Assembly: GCA_903813345.2 (NCBI GenBank)
Contig: CAIIXF020000007.1
Span: forward strand, 29,683,564 to 29,747,563
DNA: 64,000 nucleotides
Direction: 5' to 3'
Source of the DNA: Owenia fusiformis
Taxonomy: Eukaryota > Annelida > Polychaeta > Sabellida > Oweniidae
Part shown: positions 17,895 to 31,002 of the stretch, in pieces
Numbering within the stretch: position 1 is the first letter of the stretch
Layout of the letters: every line of letters starts with the position of its first letter
Position numbers and translations under genes: made by a program
Notes under the pieces: model-generated
The model's input: the letters and a program-made list of their open reading frames with translations, nothing else
Told to the model about the DNA's origin: nothing
The model's database searches: none

Positions 17895-18789
17895 ATAAAC
17901 CACAATCTTTGGGATATAAAATGGCAAAGCAATCAACATTGAAACTGAAAATCTTGAAATCTCACAAAATAATCAGAAGGGAGGACTAGCCTTACCCTCC
18001 TGAAAGGATGATTCATTTTTTCCAAGTTATTTGAATTGCCGACTTAAGAATAACAAAAGTAAGGATACAGCTTGACACAATAATAACACAATTCAGTTGA
18101 TCATTGATTTTAACATGTTAAGTTATTGAAGCAATTGGTGTCTTTTATGGACCACAAAAACATACTAACGTATGTCATGCTATAGAATGACTTTGTTTTC
18201 AGATGTTATTCAGGAATCCATGTATATCAAATTAAGGTTTCATAACTGAACGAGGGTAACATCATGATGACTGGATTGTTTCATTAAATATTAATCAAAA
18301 TCGGAGATACTAGTTTTGGGCCAATTGAGGACAAATATAATTCCATTGTAATTTGAAGATTGGAATATTCAATTTCCGTGTAATTAAGCCGCAATGTATG
18401 TATGGAAGTATATCAAGGAAATGATAACCTCAAAAGTCAATGCCTGTTAGTCAAGATATAACAGTTCTGGTTTATCAGTCCCTCTCATATCTTTCTCTTA
18501 AAGACTAAGAATCGGGATGTGATTTCCGATAATGATTGATACTCGTATGTCACCTACTAGTGATCCATGAAACAGTCTTCTCATAACGTGTAATCCATTT
18601 CTTGAACTTCTGAACCATCCTTTATTGACCCTTATTAATTAAGCATACTCAAAACATTCTTGACAGATTTTTTGGAAAATTAACAATTATGAAACAAATT
18701 ACTCAATTACTGTTAGCATTTTGCTATTAGTGACTTGGACTCGTATCCTGCCAACAATCCAACTAAAACTGTAAAACGGATTATATGGA

Positions 18790-18937
18790 ACACAATAAAG
18801 CCTGTCTTAGTGAACATCTCTTTCTAATGAACACCTGTCTCTTGTGGAAATCCTTCGTTATTCTCTGTTGAGTTTTGTATAAATTACCCTCTCTGTAGTG
18901 AACACCTATGTTCAACATACACAGGTTTTACTGTAGT
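18790..18937. repeat. Dispersed 'agtgaacacct' repeat, second copy
   Basis: Related to 1303-1440: 'gcctgtcttagtgaacatct', several degenerate 'agtgaacacct' units, and a terminal acaggttttactgta. The stretch between the LINE remnant and this repeat (17895-18789) shows nothing recognised. Confidence 0.6.
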
Positions 18938-19659
18938 ATTTAGTTTGAAATACACGAGACAGTCCCCTAGTATATTTAGTTTACATAATGGCATCTTTCA
19001 TGATCAAACATTGGGAATATGCCTATGTTTATTCCAGCAGATAGTCTTGATGAAATCCCTGAGATATCATAAAGCACCTAGTTGTCAGTGTAATTGTACA
19101 TTCAAGGTAAGAGGAGGGGAAACCCCAGAGCTTAGAGATACCAGACAAATTAATGTCAGTGTAGGCATTTAACATAAATTAACATTATATTAGTTGAAGT
19201 GTATTTCAAAGATTTTGATGCTGCCATTGATGACATCTTTTGTTTGTCGATTTTGACTTTGTCTTCTCAATACAGGTTTACATTACAAGCGTATGCTTTC
19301 TTTGAACTCTGGGGTATTTCCCTCTCTAGGTCTTCTGAGTGAAGTATGAATTTTATTTTTAGAAATTATTCATATTTTTAACCTTAATGAGCCCATGGAC
19401 AGTAATGAAACAAAACCACACAAATAAAAATCATCTTTTACAATTCAAAACAATAATCTTAATGGAAACGTAGATCATTAAAATGTCAAAAATGTAATTT
19501 GAGTTCATATTATCCAAAGTGAAGCTATTTCCTTCTGAATCCGGATTTAAAGATTTTACCTAACCCCTGTTACTATTTTCCTGTTGGAGACCAGTGGTTA
19601 TGGGCATGGCAGCAATTGGCATTTGAAGTGTACCACTCAATCTTCAATGTCTCATCGTA

Positions 19660-20042
19660 CTTAACAGGAAATGACAAAACAGGAAGTGACAAAACATGCT
19701 GCATTTTTGGAATTTTTTGAACCAAGATAACAGAGTTTTGTTTTGAACTAGTTCCACATATCATTTACATGACCGGGATCACAATTTCAGCCCTCTGAAA
19801 ATGTAACTGAAAAATAGCTAAAAGTAGGAGCTTAGGAAAGGTCACTGAACAGAATCTTTTTTATTTTTCAGAAAATGTGCCCAATATATTGCTCTGTCCA
19901 TTAGGATTCTGGTCATGCAATTGATACATGGAACTAGTTATACTGACTGGAGGTAAAAACCAAACTCTGTTATCTTGGTTCAAAAAATATTCAAAATCCG
20001 GCATGGTTTTGTCACTTTCTGTTTTGTCATTTCCTGTTATTA
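19660..20042. mobile_element. Inverted-repeat element, about 100-bp arms
   Basis: 'aacaggaaatgacaaaacag' near 19664 recurs inverted near 20018-20038. Further inside, 'ccaagataacagagtttt' matches 'aaactctgttatcttgg', and 'gaactagttcca' recurs as 'tggaactagtta'. The centre resembles 11385-11580. Both open frames in the region come from the palindrome. Noncoding. Confidence 0.7.
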
Positions 20043-22017
20043 CCACGGCAATATGTTAATAATAATAATAACTAGTTAACTAGTCCTGCCTTTCAAAATT
20101 CCAACAAAACAATAATATTTTAAATACAAAATAGATTTTATTACTTAAATCTTAGTTTTGAAAAAGTGATTAACATATTGTTGCTAAATAATTCTGATTT
20201 ACTCAAAATTCCAGGATAATATAATACTATTACTATATTATATTACTATACCATACTAATTTAAGGTACTTAAACATAGGGTGCAATTAATGCTTTTAAT
20301 GATTTTATGTCTAACTGAATTACAACAAGGTGACATTAATAATTATCTTAATAATAAATAACTCATGACTGATAGTGTATAGACTTTCCAAATATTTCTG
20401 AATCTTATAAGTTGTAAGTTAAAATCTGAACTGTAGATGTCTATTTTAATGTCTTTGGAGTAAGCAAATCTATTTACACTGCACGAACACAACATTGCAC
20501 AAAATTGAGAATTATCTCAAGCAGTAAAAAAATATTTACAATGATTCAGAAAATTAGATTTAAACCTATAAAAAGTGATTTCCTTTAATTATCAGCATAT
20601 TTTTGAAAATGTGGTAATACTCGTACAATTTCAAAAGATTTTGTGTGATTTATAAAAAAAATATACATTTAATGATATCTCACAAAAAATCATCAAATTG
20701 CTCCAGGGAGCATGGTGGTTCTATTGCCTGAAAATGGCCACCATGGTAACAAAGCCTATAAATCCATAACATAACACATTCAATTGGCGGAAGTATGTTG
20801 ATCACAACTGACAACACTTGAGTGAAAATGCAATGAAAATATTAATTTTTGAACTCATGCAAGTCAAAGTGACCATGTTCAAGGAATATTCAGTGAGAAC
20901 CTTATGAATTTGGCAAAAGTAAAATATTTCAATCAAACAGAATGAGTTAAAATGTGTACATATTCATAAGCATAAAAACTGGCCTTAGCTGATTTGCTCG
21001 GAATGAATTATCATATTACACATTTGTTTTTCTATTTACATTTTTACAATCATATATGAATCATAAACAAGCAAGGAATCATTTCTGTACAGCAATACAA
21101 TTCACGTAGTAAGCCCTCTTCTAAATGCTACTCCTTATGTAATAATAATAAGAATGCACAAAGTGCCATTCAATAGCCAAAAATAAATATGAATTTCAAA
21201 TTATACATTTCATACAGCATATCTAATATTTAGTTGACTATAGAAAATATCTTAACATTTTGCTTCTACTGCATATTAGCTAAACACAAATATACATGTA
21301 CGAATATTGTACAAGCATGTAGCCAAGAGAATTCTTTTCTAAAAAACCGAGGAAATAATTTCCACTCTTAACCAAATTCAATACAAGTACTGAAGTATTA
21401 AACCTACTTGGGAGAATGCACTTATTGCAGTTAAATAAGCATTAATCTACAGCTACATGTACATTCTTGCATAAATGAACTTCTCTCTAATATTTTGAAT
21501 TTTTATGTGGACTATCATTTTTAGGACTGCACTTTTTCTTGTTTCTTGCTTTTCAATAAATACTGACCAGGCCTAAATGGTGTTAGGCAATTGATGAATT
21601 CAAAACATGTTGTCCAAGCATGTATCTTAAGTGGCATTAACTTTGGCATTTAAGGCAATTGTTGAAAAGGATCATTCTCGGTTTGGAGATTTTTTTACAT
21701 GGTGTAGATATTGCTATTGCTAATATTTGTATTTTGAAAGAATTCAACCTTAATTAAATCATAAATATTCAAAAGATCACATTTCAATCTACACGATATA
21801 AAAAAATCAAAATTAGCCGATGAAGTTCATTCTCTAAACCGAGAATGGTCCTTTTTGTAGGCAATAGCATATTTGCACAAACAATTGTGTACTTTTTGGT
21901 GGTAGAAATCTTTTTCAACTCAAATCGCAGATTTTCACTCATTCTAATAATTCTATTGTTTTTTGTTTTGTTGTTGATCCAAATTATAAATAAATGTCAG
22001 CATATTTCGCTGGGTTA
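20043..22017. other. Region downstream of PTTG1IP, possible long 3' UTR
   Basis: AT-rich and without coding potential. On the minus strand it follows the PTTG1IP stop codon. A minus-strand AATAAA near 20137-20142 could end a 1.9-kb 3' UTR, but this is only a motif match. Confidence 0.35.
21664..21857. mobile_element. Small MITE
   Basis: AAAAGGATCATTCTCGGTTT at the left pairs with AAACCGAGAATGGTCCTTTT at the right, and partial pairing extends inward (taaattttt-rich arms). About 194 bp in total. It lies directly downstream of the PTTG1IP stop codon and may be transcribed in its 3' UTR. Confidence 0.6.
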
Positions 22018-25000
22018 TTAGGCATCAAATCTCTGGTATGGGTTGTCATCCTTCACCAAGCCTGCAAGAGAACAATAAAATGCACTATATCATCATGATA
22101 GAGTCATAAACATCTGTTAGAGCACTTAGGCCTTTAAAAGTTATATGTTTAAAGATGTTTAGTGGTGTCTGTCATGCCACCTCTCTGGTGTAACATCTTT
22201 CTTGCATTTCTTTAATAAGAGTTGAGGCTTTTTTCATATATTTTAAGATGTAAGATTTGATTGTGAAATGGCACTATTTAGTCACAGTGGGCTCACATGG
22301 TGAAAATGACAACAAAAAGCCAATTTCCCCAAAATTAAAGAAAATAAAAGCATGGTACAGTGATGTACATGACCATTATGGACACAGAAAAGTGATAAAA
22401 GCATCAGTTAAGATGGATGGAAATTTCAAAATTTGTTGATGGATGGACACACACTAACAAACAGACAGATGGATGAGTGGGCGATACTTATCAGGACTTT
22501 TTTCAAATAAAACAGGTAATTAACCTATCCTTGCTTTGAATAGATCACACCCAGGTGGATAATGAGAATATAGCAATGTATAAAGTACCAATGGATTGAT
22601 CATTAAACACCAAATGGTCATCTTTATTTTTTCAGTACATGCAATATTGTGTATTCAATCAGCAAAATATGGTTTTACCATGCAAGTAATCTAAACTTGT
22701 GACAGGAAAACAGGCTAGGTATACATATAACACGGATAAAGACACAAAATTAAAAAAATATCATTGACTACCTTAATAAAAATATTTTCCCTGTACTCAT
22801 ATTTTCATTACCACAATTAATTAATAATGTAAAAAATGAATAGTAAAAGTAAATACACACCGTAAGGTTCTTTTAATTTGAAATTATATTGCTAACATTT
22901 AAAAAACAAAATTAAGCAAAAGTGCTGTTAAAACTTTAATGATAAAAAAATGCAAGCTTACAAGATTTTTTACATATAATCAGAATCAGAAGTCTAATAA
23001 TAATTCAGGATCGGAGGTCACATGACTCAGGATCAAGTCACATGACTCAGGATAAGAAATCACATGACTCAGGATAAGTCATGTGGCTCAAGAACAGAAG
23101 TCAAATGTCTCATGTCAAGTGATCAAAAATGTGTTCCTATATGTCAAAAGCAACTACATCCCATATGCCTTAGTGGGAAAAATCAACTTACACCAGGTTT
23201 AAATAATTTAAAATGCTTCATAAAAAATAGTTTACATGTACATGTATCTTAATAAAAACATCCAAATTACACAGGGGTCCGTTTTTGGAACTGTCGTAAC
23301 CTACTTATGATTTGGTTGCAAGTCAGTGTTCGTCAAAAAGTAAACAATGATTTTCTTGGAATCGTAAGTTACAATCATACCAAAAATGAATTCCTGGGTC
23401 AATGTAAAAAAAAAACACAACATTTATTTCAAAATAAATAGATATTGCAAGTCTACCTCTACAAAACTTACCTCCTTTTACTTCAATACCTGTATGCACA
23501 ATTATGACAATCAAATCCATTAAATATTGATGTGCCACAAATCTATAAGATCATTCTTCAAAGCTAACCTTCTATTATAGAATGGTACAAGCCTGGTCCT
23601 CTAATTATTTTGCACCTACATATACCTCAAATTTTAGAGAGACTTGAAAGAGGAGTGCAAGAGGCAATGCAGAGGCTAGAGGCAAGACAACACTTTTCTA
23701 TAATCATATTGAATAGTTAGCCAAGGAATGCAACAGGTGTGAAATGTTATAAATAGTACATCATAAGTTAGGGTGTGGCACCATTACAATACTTTGTAAT
23801 AACAAAAGTGAAAACACCATTCATATTAAAATAGAACATGTGTGCAAGTTAAAGAGTGATGCAGAACCAATCAATGTCTGATCTGAAATAATTTAAACAA
23901 TTATATCAATGACATCTGCAATTGGTTTAACACTGGTTATGCCTGGGTCACATATGCTCCGATCTATTGGCCGGTGCTTTGCCGATTGAGTGTTTTGCTC
24001 AATATTGTATTCAATTATTTTGAACAAAATACTCAATCGGCCGGGCGCCCTTGTGAAAATCAGAGCAAATGTGACCAATGCATTACATGACATTCCCTTT
24101 GATGCTTACTCTTAATCAGTAGATATTAGAACTTTTAAAAGCAATTATTTGCTTGCTTTACTTCGTCTTTTTTCACTCGTACAGAATGAGCTCCATTAAA
24201 ACATTCGTTACATATTTTTCAGATTTTACAAAGTGCAACACTACTAACCATATTTCTTTCTAATCTCATCATGTTTCTTCTGTCTATCTGCCCTTCTCTC
24301 GTCTGACCTCAACTTCCTGTCTTCACGATCACGCTCCATCTTTGCCTCTTCCTTAAGGTACCTGCAACCAAATTCATCAAACATATCAAATTCTTGGAAT
24401 TATACAATATGTATTTCATCCTCATTTGTGGATTTTCAGTAAAACCTGTCAGATGAAACCCATCTCTATATACGACAGTTTTCGAAAAAAACCTATTGTA
24501 TTCTGTCTAATTAGCCCACAGTTCAAATGAGTGCACATGTGACTTTTATTTTGAATATGGTTCAATGCATTAAGCCCTGTATACAGTTGCAAATTGCGTT
24601 TAATTGTTTCAATCATTTCAATCAGTTCAATTGTTTCAATGCTTGCATCATTTCCTACGTTTCAATACTTGCATCATTTCCTACATTTCAATACTTGCAT
24701 CATTTCCTATGTTTCAATACTTGCATCATTTCCTACGTTTCAATACTTGCATCATTTCCTACATTTCAATACTTGCATCATTTCCTATGTTTCAATACTT
24801 GCATCATTTCCTATGTTTCGATACTTGCATCATTTCCTATGTTTCAATTGTTTCAATCGATTCAATTCAATTTAAAGTTGTGCTGTTTGCGCCTGTTTCG
24901 CATTTCAAGCATACAACCAATTCAGAAAGATGAGCAAAATTATTATAAATAAAAAAAAAGAACATACATGTTTTTTGTTTGAAGCATTTTGCCTTGGCTT

Positions 25001-28000
25001 TTCAACCATTTCAATCACTACAATGAAATTACAGTTTCCAATGGACTTGTTTCACTTGTTCAATCGTTTCAATCATTTCAATCAATTCGCCCCAGCTGTT
25101 TTCACTTTCATTGCAACCATTTCAAACAGTTCAGCCAATTCCCCCCCCCCCCCCATCAAATGATCAAGACATTTAACATGGCTTTTATCTGACATTTGCC
25201 CTCACAACATACCAATTCACAACTATGAATATTATATGTGTCGGATTTTAACAATCTTGTAGAAAAGTTAACAAGATTTTAGTTTTTCTTCCAATCTTTG
25301 TTTACAATACCAGTTTACATCCACCTATATCAAATCCGAAAGTGCCAATTATTACCAAAAGCTTTTGTATTTTATTGCCTACACGTTATGCAATTACATA
25401 TTAATAATAAGTATTCCTTCTTCAAGATCAATCAAGAAATGAACATTACTTATATAGAACTATACATCAACACCTAGATGAAAAACAATCAGAAACATGC
25501 ATTATTATCCTACTAAAATTAATAAAAAAGAATACTCCATGCAGGTGACATTTATATTTTAATAAAGTTTGTTTATAAAAAATGTAAATACAGGGTAGGC
25601 AACAAAACTTACTCATTTTTAAGTTTGCTCTTACCTTTTCAATAAGCCATGGATGTCAAAAATATTTTAGCTAGAGAATGCAGCATTCAATTATTTTTTT
25701 GCAATTTTAATGTAAACTTTAGAAATATCTCTAATGAAAATATTTCTGTCTTATTAGTTATAGCAAAATGAAAAATGTGCATGTTTCTAGCTCACCCTGT
25801 AGACATTACATAACATACTCAAGTGTTTTCAGTAGGTTTGTCCAAGATTGCGTCCCTGAGACATACTGATTTTCAAAAATGCGTCCCCCCTCGTACTGAT
25901 TACTGATCGGAAATCGAGTATTGGATAATTATTTGTCCTATCACATGCCTCGTAATATTTAGACCAGAAATAAACTTCCGAGAAGAAAACTTCGAAAGAA
26001 GATTTTATTTCTTTTAGAAATAGAATTTCCTTCGATTATTTTGTGGATTGTGACAAAATAAAGAGACTGAAGGTAAGATTTTTAACAAATCATTCATCCA
26101 AAGTTGATTTTGTGCATATGACGTGTGCCGCGTCCAATAAGCAATTCATTTTCATTTCCGCGTCCAACATTTTATCTTTGCGCTTTTTCAATGCTTGGAC
26201 AGCGTTATTGAAAACACAAATACTCCCACTTCCTCTTTTAAGACACTACACAACACATTTGAAGAATAAAGATCAAATAAAAATTGACATTTTTGTGAAA
26301 ATCCTCATGAAATACCTGTATTTTACACTGTGTTAAAGCATTAATAAATAGAACATTTTCATGTGAATCAGTTTCAACCATAACTGGATTAAACTGTGAC
26401 TATTAGGTATATACACAACAGAAACTAAATAAGTGATGTGCAATATTTTCATAACTAGTTTTACGCAAGAAAAGTGCTTCATCAAATGCCATAATGTTTT
26501 TCACAACTGGGCCAACCACAAAAAAATGAGCGAAGTACCAAAATATATTTCAAATTCATGATTTAAGATCAATCAAGAGAAAATATATTGTTTGATTACT
26601 GACAATAATTGACTTCATTCCCTCCAAATATGATATTGGAATTTAATCCTATATTAGGTCTCAAGATTTTTTATTTCCTTATATGGTCTTGATTGTGCAC
26701 TTACTTTGTCCGGTTGCCCTTTGACCTGCAGCAGCAACAGTATATACAGCAGCCCAGAGAAAGCAGGATAACGCCTCCGATCACACCCATGACTATCAAT
26801 AGCACTTTGAAGTTAACTGAAATGAAACAAAGATAAGTTTATGTTGAGAACACACTGAGCATCAATATCAATGTGCATTTCAAATTTCAAAGGAGATAAG
26901 TGTTATTTCACAGTTTTACTCTTAATTACTTCTGCACACCAAAGTTTTTTGTTGCAAAAGTTTCACCATCTATTATTACTCCTGCCATCTTTCTTTATTT
27001 TGATGCGAAATAACAAATTATAAAATTGCTAAATATACCAAGAAGGTAGAACTCTCCTTACTTTTTGTACCATTGAGATGCATGTTAAATTGACAAAGTT
27101 CGAATTAGAATTTCTCAAATCGCAGCCCATCGATTTTCAAAGAATTTCAGAGAAATACAGCAAAGCATCTAGCTCACCTCCATGTCAAAAAATTTGTGTC
27201 ATCATATTTATGTACATTGACCAATTCACCACTACCAAGGTCATCCATCCGCAGAAAATAATCCCAAATATTTTACCATTCACTGTTATGATCGCATGTT
27301 TCCAAATTATTCTGGGCATTATATGCCAGCAAATGAGAGTATTCTATCAAAAGATGGTGCTGTAGCATACCATCGAAGTCCCCAAACAGGTTTCTAATAG
27401 AACTACTTTCCTCATACCACGAGATAAACAAACTGAGTAAGGATCGTACACTCGAAGGAACTTAATATAACATGAAGCATCTTTACCAATCTGGAAGCAA
27501 TGTGTCAGTGAACTTACCCCAGCATACTCCCCACCTAGCATCATCAAGGGGACAGGCAGAGGCCCTAGGGATGATATCTCCTACTGGATATGGCTTGCAC
27601 TTCTGCTTTCCTGTATTACACCATAGACACTAGAATAAAAAAAAACATGAACAAACATGAAAAACATGAATCTTAAACGTTGAGATTTTAGATTTCAAAA
27701 TTGTTAATTCAAACTAATTCAAAATAGGATATTGTGTTGAAATAAAAATGATGTTTTTGTAATCGGGCGGAAAAATATTGTATTTTTTACTTTTCTCTAA
27801 ACCACCAAATACAACATTTAAATCATGAGATATGGTGCCACCTCCATTAATTTTGAGATTTTCTTGTATTTGATTCAAAATGAGGCTGGGTGATTAATTG
27901 TTCTAACTAGAGGTTAAAAAATTACAAGGATGGGAGATTTTAGGAGATAAACTGATATGTCATAATCAGTCTTGAATATTGATAAGTGCACTCCCTCGCA

Positions 28001-31000
28001 AAACTATACTTGCTCCTGCAGATATATCCAATGGTGGATAAAAATCATATCACATATTAATCATAGAATACTCTGTTTATTTTAGTAAGAATATGATTTC
28101 TGCACTCATTTGAGAAAACGATGTTAGAACAATGGGCAATTAACAGACAATATCTAAGCTATGTTTGTCACTGTTGTCACAGGTTATCATTATCAGCATT
28201 TCAGCAAGTGATTTTCACCTATTGTTTTTACCACAATTGCCTGGTTGAATTTAGCAACTGTTTTCATGTTAAAATAACAAAGCATTAACATGCAAAATGT
28301 CACCGAACACCACAGAAAAGTTAGAGACAATAATAAGCAGTGCATTACATATAATACTTATAGATTCTAAATGTTTTGCTTTTATATTCATTAAATTTGC
28401 CTGCCATCATTATCGAATATACCATAGAGAGAAAGTAGGGTGATAAGTAGAACAGTACAACTAAGGTCAAAATATTTATCTTCTTGTGACAAGTAAGAAC
28501 AAAATGTATTTGCCTCGTTCAAACCTACTTGAAATATATATTTCAATTACTATTTCAAGGTAGACAATAAGCATCCCAAGGCAATCTAAAAGGCAATTCA
28601 AAAGTAATGAAAATTATGAAACACAATTAAGTATTTTTGTTAAAAGAGAAGTATAAAAAGTGATATATAAGAAATCCTTTAAGGGATACTTTTTGGATAT
28701 TTTTTTAAGATTTAGAGGGGTAATTAATATATAAAATGAGAAGTGAATCATTTTAATTATTGTATAAATACAATCACACCCACCCGGTGATTTGAAGAAA
28801 TGAACGGAGGGGGAGGAGCTGATTTTCGCTACAAAATCCAACAAATCTGGGAGATTTATTTTTTCAAGAGAAACTTTACAATTGAATTGCTAAATGAATA
28901 GGAGTATAACACAGGGAATATGTTAGGTCTTCTAGGTTTTTTGAACTGGTGGGCTTCTAAGATATAAGATCTATTAAAAAAGGCGCAGCGTCACCAACAT
29001 GCAAATGCCAATGTTTTTGCTCTTTTGCAGTCACAAATAAACGCAGACCATAACAATATGTCAACACTTTTGGTAGTGACATAATAACAACACAATGTGA
29101 AATTCAAGAATATGTATAAAATTGAGTTCAAAATAAACTGTTCACACAAGTTTGAATCAACATCTCAAGTGATACTGATAGTGTAATGTGAGAAGGATTT
29201 AGTTACCTTTGCTACAGCTACGCATGTCTCACAAGTACTGTTAGCACGCTCACACTCTGAAATATAAGTTAATTTTCGTCAATAAAGGGAGTTTCAAACT
29301 AATGTTTCCCTGCAATTATTTGGAAGGGCCTTATAAAACTGTTCAACAATTGGATTCTCCAGATTCTGCAGAAGTTAAGGAGGAGGGTGGTACATAGGGA
29401 GTGGGGATTTTTATTTCGGTCAACATGACTAGATGCGAGTAGAAATGATCTTGAGTAACATCATTAAATATCCAAAATTCAGTCAAAGTGGTGTCATATT
29501 TGACAGGCCATCCTCCTCTACCCCCATAAATGTGGGGTCGAATTAGCATTTTTTCTTATATTTTATCATTCTTGTGCCAATACTCCCCCACAAATGAAAC
29601 CTATTCCTTATCGTGTACCTGGGTACCTTGGTAATTCAAGTAGAAAATCCAAATATAAATAGGCAGTTTCCTTACCTTTTCTCTTGACTTTTTTGACAAA
29701 GTCACTTTCCCCGAAGTTATTAACGATTAACATATGTAAATAAATGATGCTATGTATCGGCAACTATTCAGCTTAATGTGTGAGCCTCCAATTTTTGTGA
29801 GATTTTTGAAATCGGAACTGCAATGTAAAACTTTTGATGGCAAAACGAAATTACATTGTGATATTTACAGAAAATGGCGACTTCCATGAGCTAAATTCGC
29901 CATGTCGAACGTTGCTGTTGTTTCAAATTTGCAAAGGTAAATTTGTATTTGCTTTTGATAATTTCAAATATTTCCTCCATTTTACTTTTCGATTATTTGT
30001 GATTTCGTTTTTTTCGTTTCGTTGCATATTTCAATATGTAATACGCTACTGCTCATGCTCAAAAATTGAAAATGGAAAAATTATCTTGTTATCCATAGTA
30101 AATCTTCGATAAAAGACTAAACATAATATACTTGAGGCTACAAATAGTATCATAATTGATGAAGAATCATTTGTGGAAATGAACATCGTAAAAACACGAG
30201 TAATACCTAATTATTTATCAATAATTTCAACCATGGGCTTTCAATCTAGTTGAAAGCCCATGTTTCAACTTTCTTTCAACTTGCTTTGAAATTCCTCGGA
30301 GATACACAATAAGGAATAATGGGTTTCATTTGTGGGGCAGTATTGGCACTAAAATATTAAAAAATAAGAAAAAACGCCAATTTGACCCCACATTTATGGG
30401 GGTATCCTCCTGCCCTGTCCTAAACTCATCTGCAAAACATTCTTTGCTAATATTCTAATTATTTTTACATCAGACATGGTTGGATGACATGTCACAAAAT
30501 TAAAGTTCAAGGTCAATACATTATGATAGGGGCAACGCCTTCCTGGAAGCCCGCCTGGAAGTAAACACGAGGAAAATGGAAAAGTCCAAAAAGCATTTAC
30601 ACAAACAAGTACTGTGCTGCTTCATCATGAACAAAACAAAGCTGATATGGTTTCATTGAAATGTGTGTTCGAACTTCTAGAGCAAGTTCTACGGACGAAG
30701 TCAGGCCAGGAAATACATATAAATCATAAGTTGATGAATCATATTTTCCAGATCTGTCATTCAAGTGACAATTTGATTTTATCTCCACTTATCAGCTCAA
30801 AGCGCATACCTGTCTCAGGGTTTACTGTTGTTGGTGGTCCAGGTTTTCCTGTTGAAACTTTAGGAGTCTGCGTTGTTGACGGCTTACTTGTTGTTGGGGT
30901 ATTCGAAGTCGATTCAGATTGTGTCGTATTATTTTCAGTTTGAGTCTTTACAAGCACTATGCATAAGGCTATCACTAGCCCATATTTCAAACAGAATTTC

Positions 31001-31002
31001 AT
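22018..31002 (-). CDS. PTTG1IP: PTTG1IP (PTTG1-binding factor) orthologue, type I membrane protein
   Basis: In vertebrates PTTG1IP binds securin (PTTG1), helps move it to the nucleus and traffics between plasma membrane and vesicles. Minus-strand exons are 30810-31002, 29207-29256, 27518-27629, 26705-26816, 24249-24361 and 22018-22061, all GT-AG and in phase; 207 aa (human 180). Residues 1-20 form a signal peptide. A Ser/Thr/Pro-rich linker (21-64) follows, with sequons at N24/N25. A PSI-like domain has eight cysteines (66, 73, 76, 82, 85, 92, 107, 117) and the family-typical CLWCNTGK and RWGVCWVNF. The membrane helix is about 123-144, followed by CCCC. The tail is charged and coiled-coil-like (DERRADRQKKHDEIRKKYG). 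The C terminus DNPYQRFDA retains the NPY/Y..F endocytic signal of the human protein. Introns hold a satellite (24634-24841) and several MITEs. Complete and intact. Confidence 0.96.
23015..23090. repeat. Short tandem 'cacatgactcagga' repeat
   Basis: About three to four copies of a 20-25 bp unit built on 'cacatgactcaggat' plus an inverted partial copy. ATGACTCA is also an AP-1-like word, but the tandem arrangement is the better explanation. It lies in the last intron of PTTG1IP. Confidence 0.6.
23947..24075. mobile_element. 129-bp palindromic MITE, same family as 38525-38652
   Basis: Ends GTCACATATGCTCC and the complement of GAGCAAATGTGAC. Inside are GC-rich blocks (ggccggtgc, cggccgggcgcc) around 'cgattgagt.ttttg' on both arms. 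The almost identical layout at 38525-38652 confirms a mobile family. It lies in PTTG1IP intron 5. Confidence 0.8.
24634..24841. repeat. 26-bp tandem repeat, 8 copies
   Basis: The unit is tttcaatacttgcatcattt plus cctacg. Spacing is exactly 26 bp over eight units with only a few substitutions. Since 26 is not a multiple of three, every forward frame reads the same three peptides in turn and all stay open, producing overlapping false ORFs. Flanks (24590-24640 and 25060-25140) are loose 'ttcaat' repeats, followed by a C14 run at about 25141. In PTTG1IP intron 4. Confidence 0.92.
25591..25799. mobile_element. TA-flanked mariner-type MITE, 209 bp
   Basis: Starts CAGGGTAGGCAAC and ends ...GCTCACCCTG, each bordered by TA. 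Arms are diverged beyond the first 10 bp or so. Noncoding, in PTTG1IP intron 4. Termini resemble those of 1467-2108 and 8754-9092. Confidence 0.55.

Noticed and set aside
24527-24952. Three overlapping plus-strand ORFs of 93-141 aa
   Set aside because: They are readings of a 26-bp tandem repeat that lacks stops in all forward frames.
25820-26340. 97-aa ORF at 26043-26336
   Set aside because: No family resemblance and no splice context; lies within a PTTG1IP intron on the opposite strand.
29834-30112. 92-aa plus-strand ORF in PTTG1IP intron 1
   Set aside because: No family resemblance, codon use like intron sequence, no supporting exon nearby.
30614-30943. 109-aa plus-strand ORF
   Set aside because: Antisense to PTTG1IP exon 1, which has a signal peptide and in-phase downstream exons.
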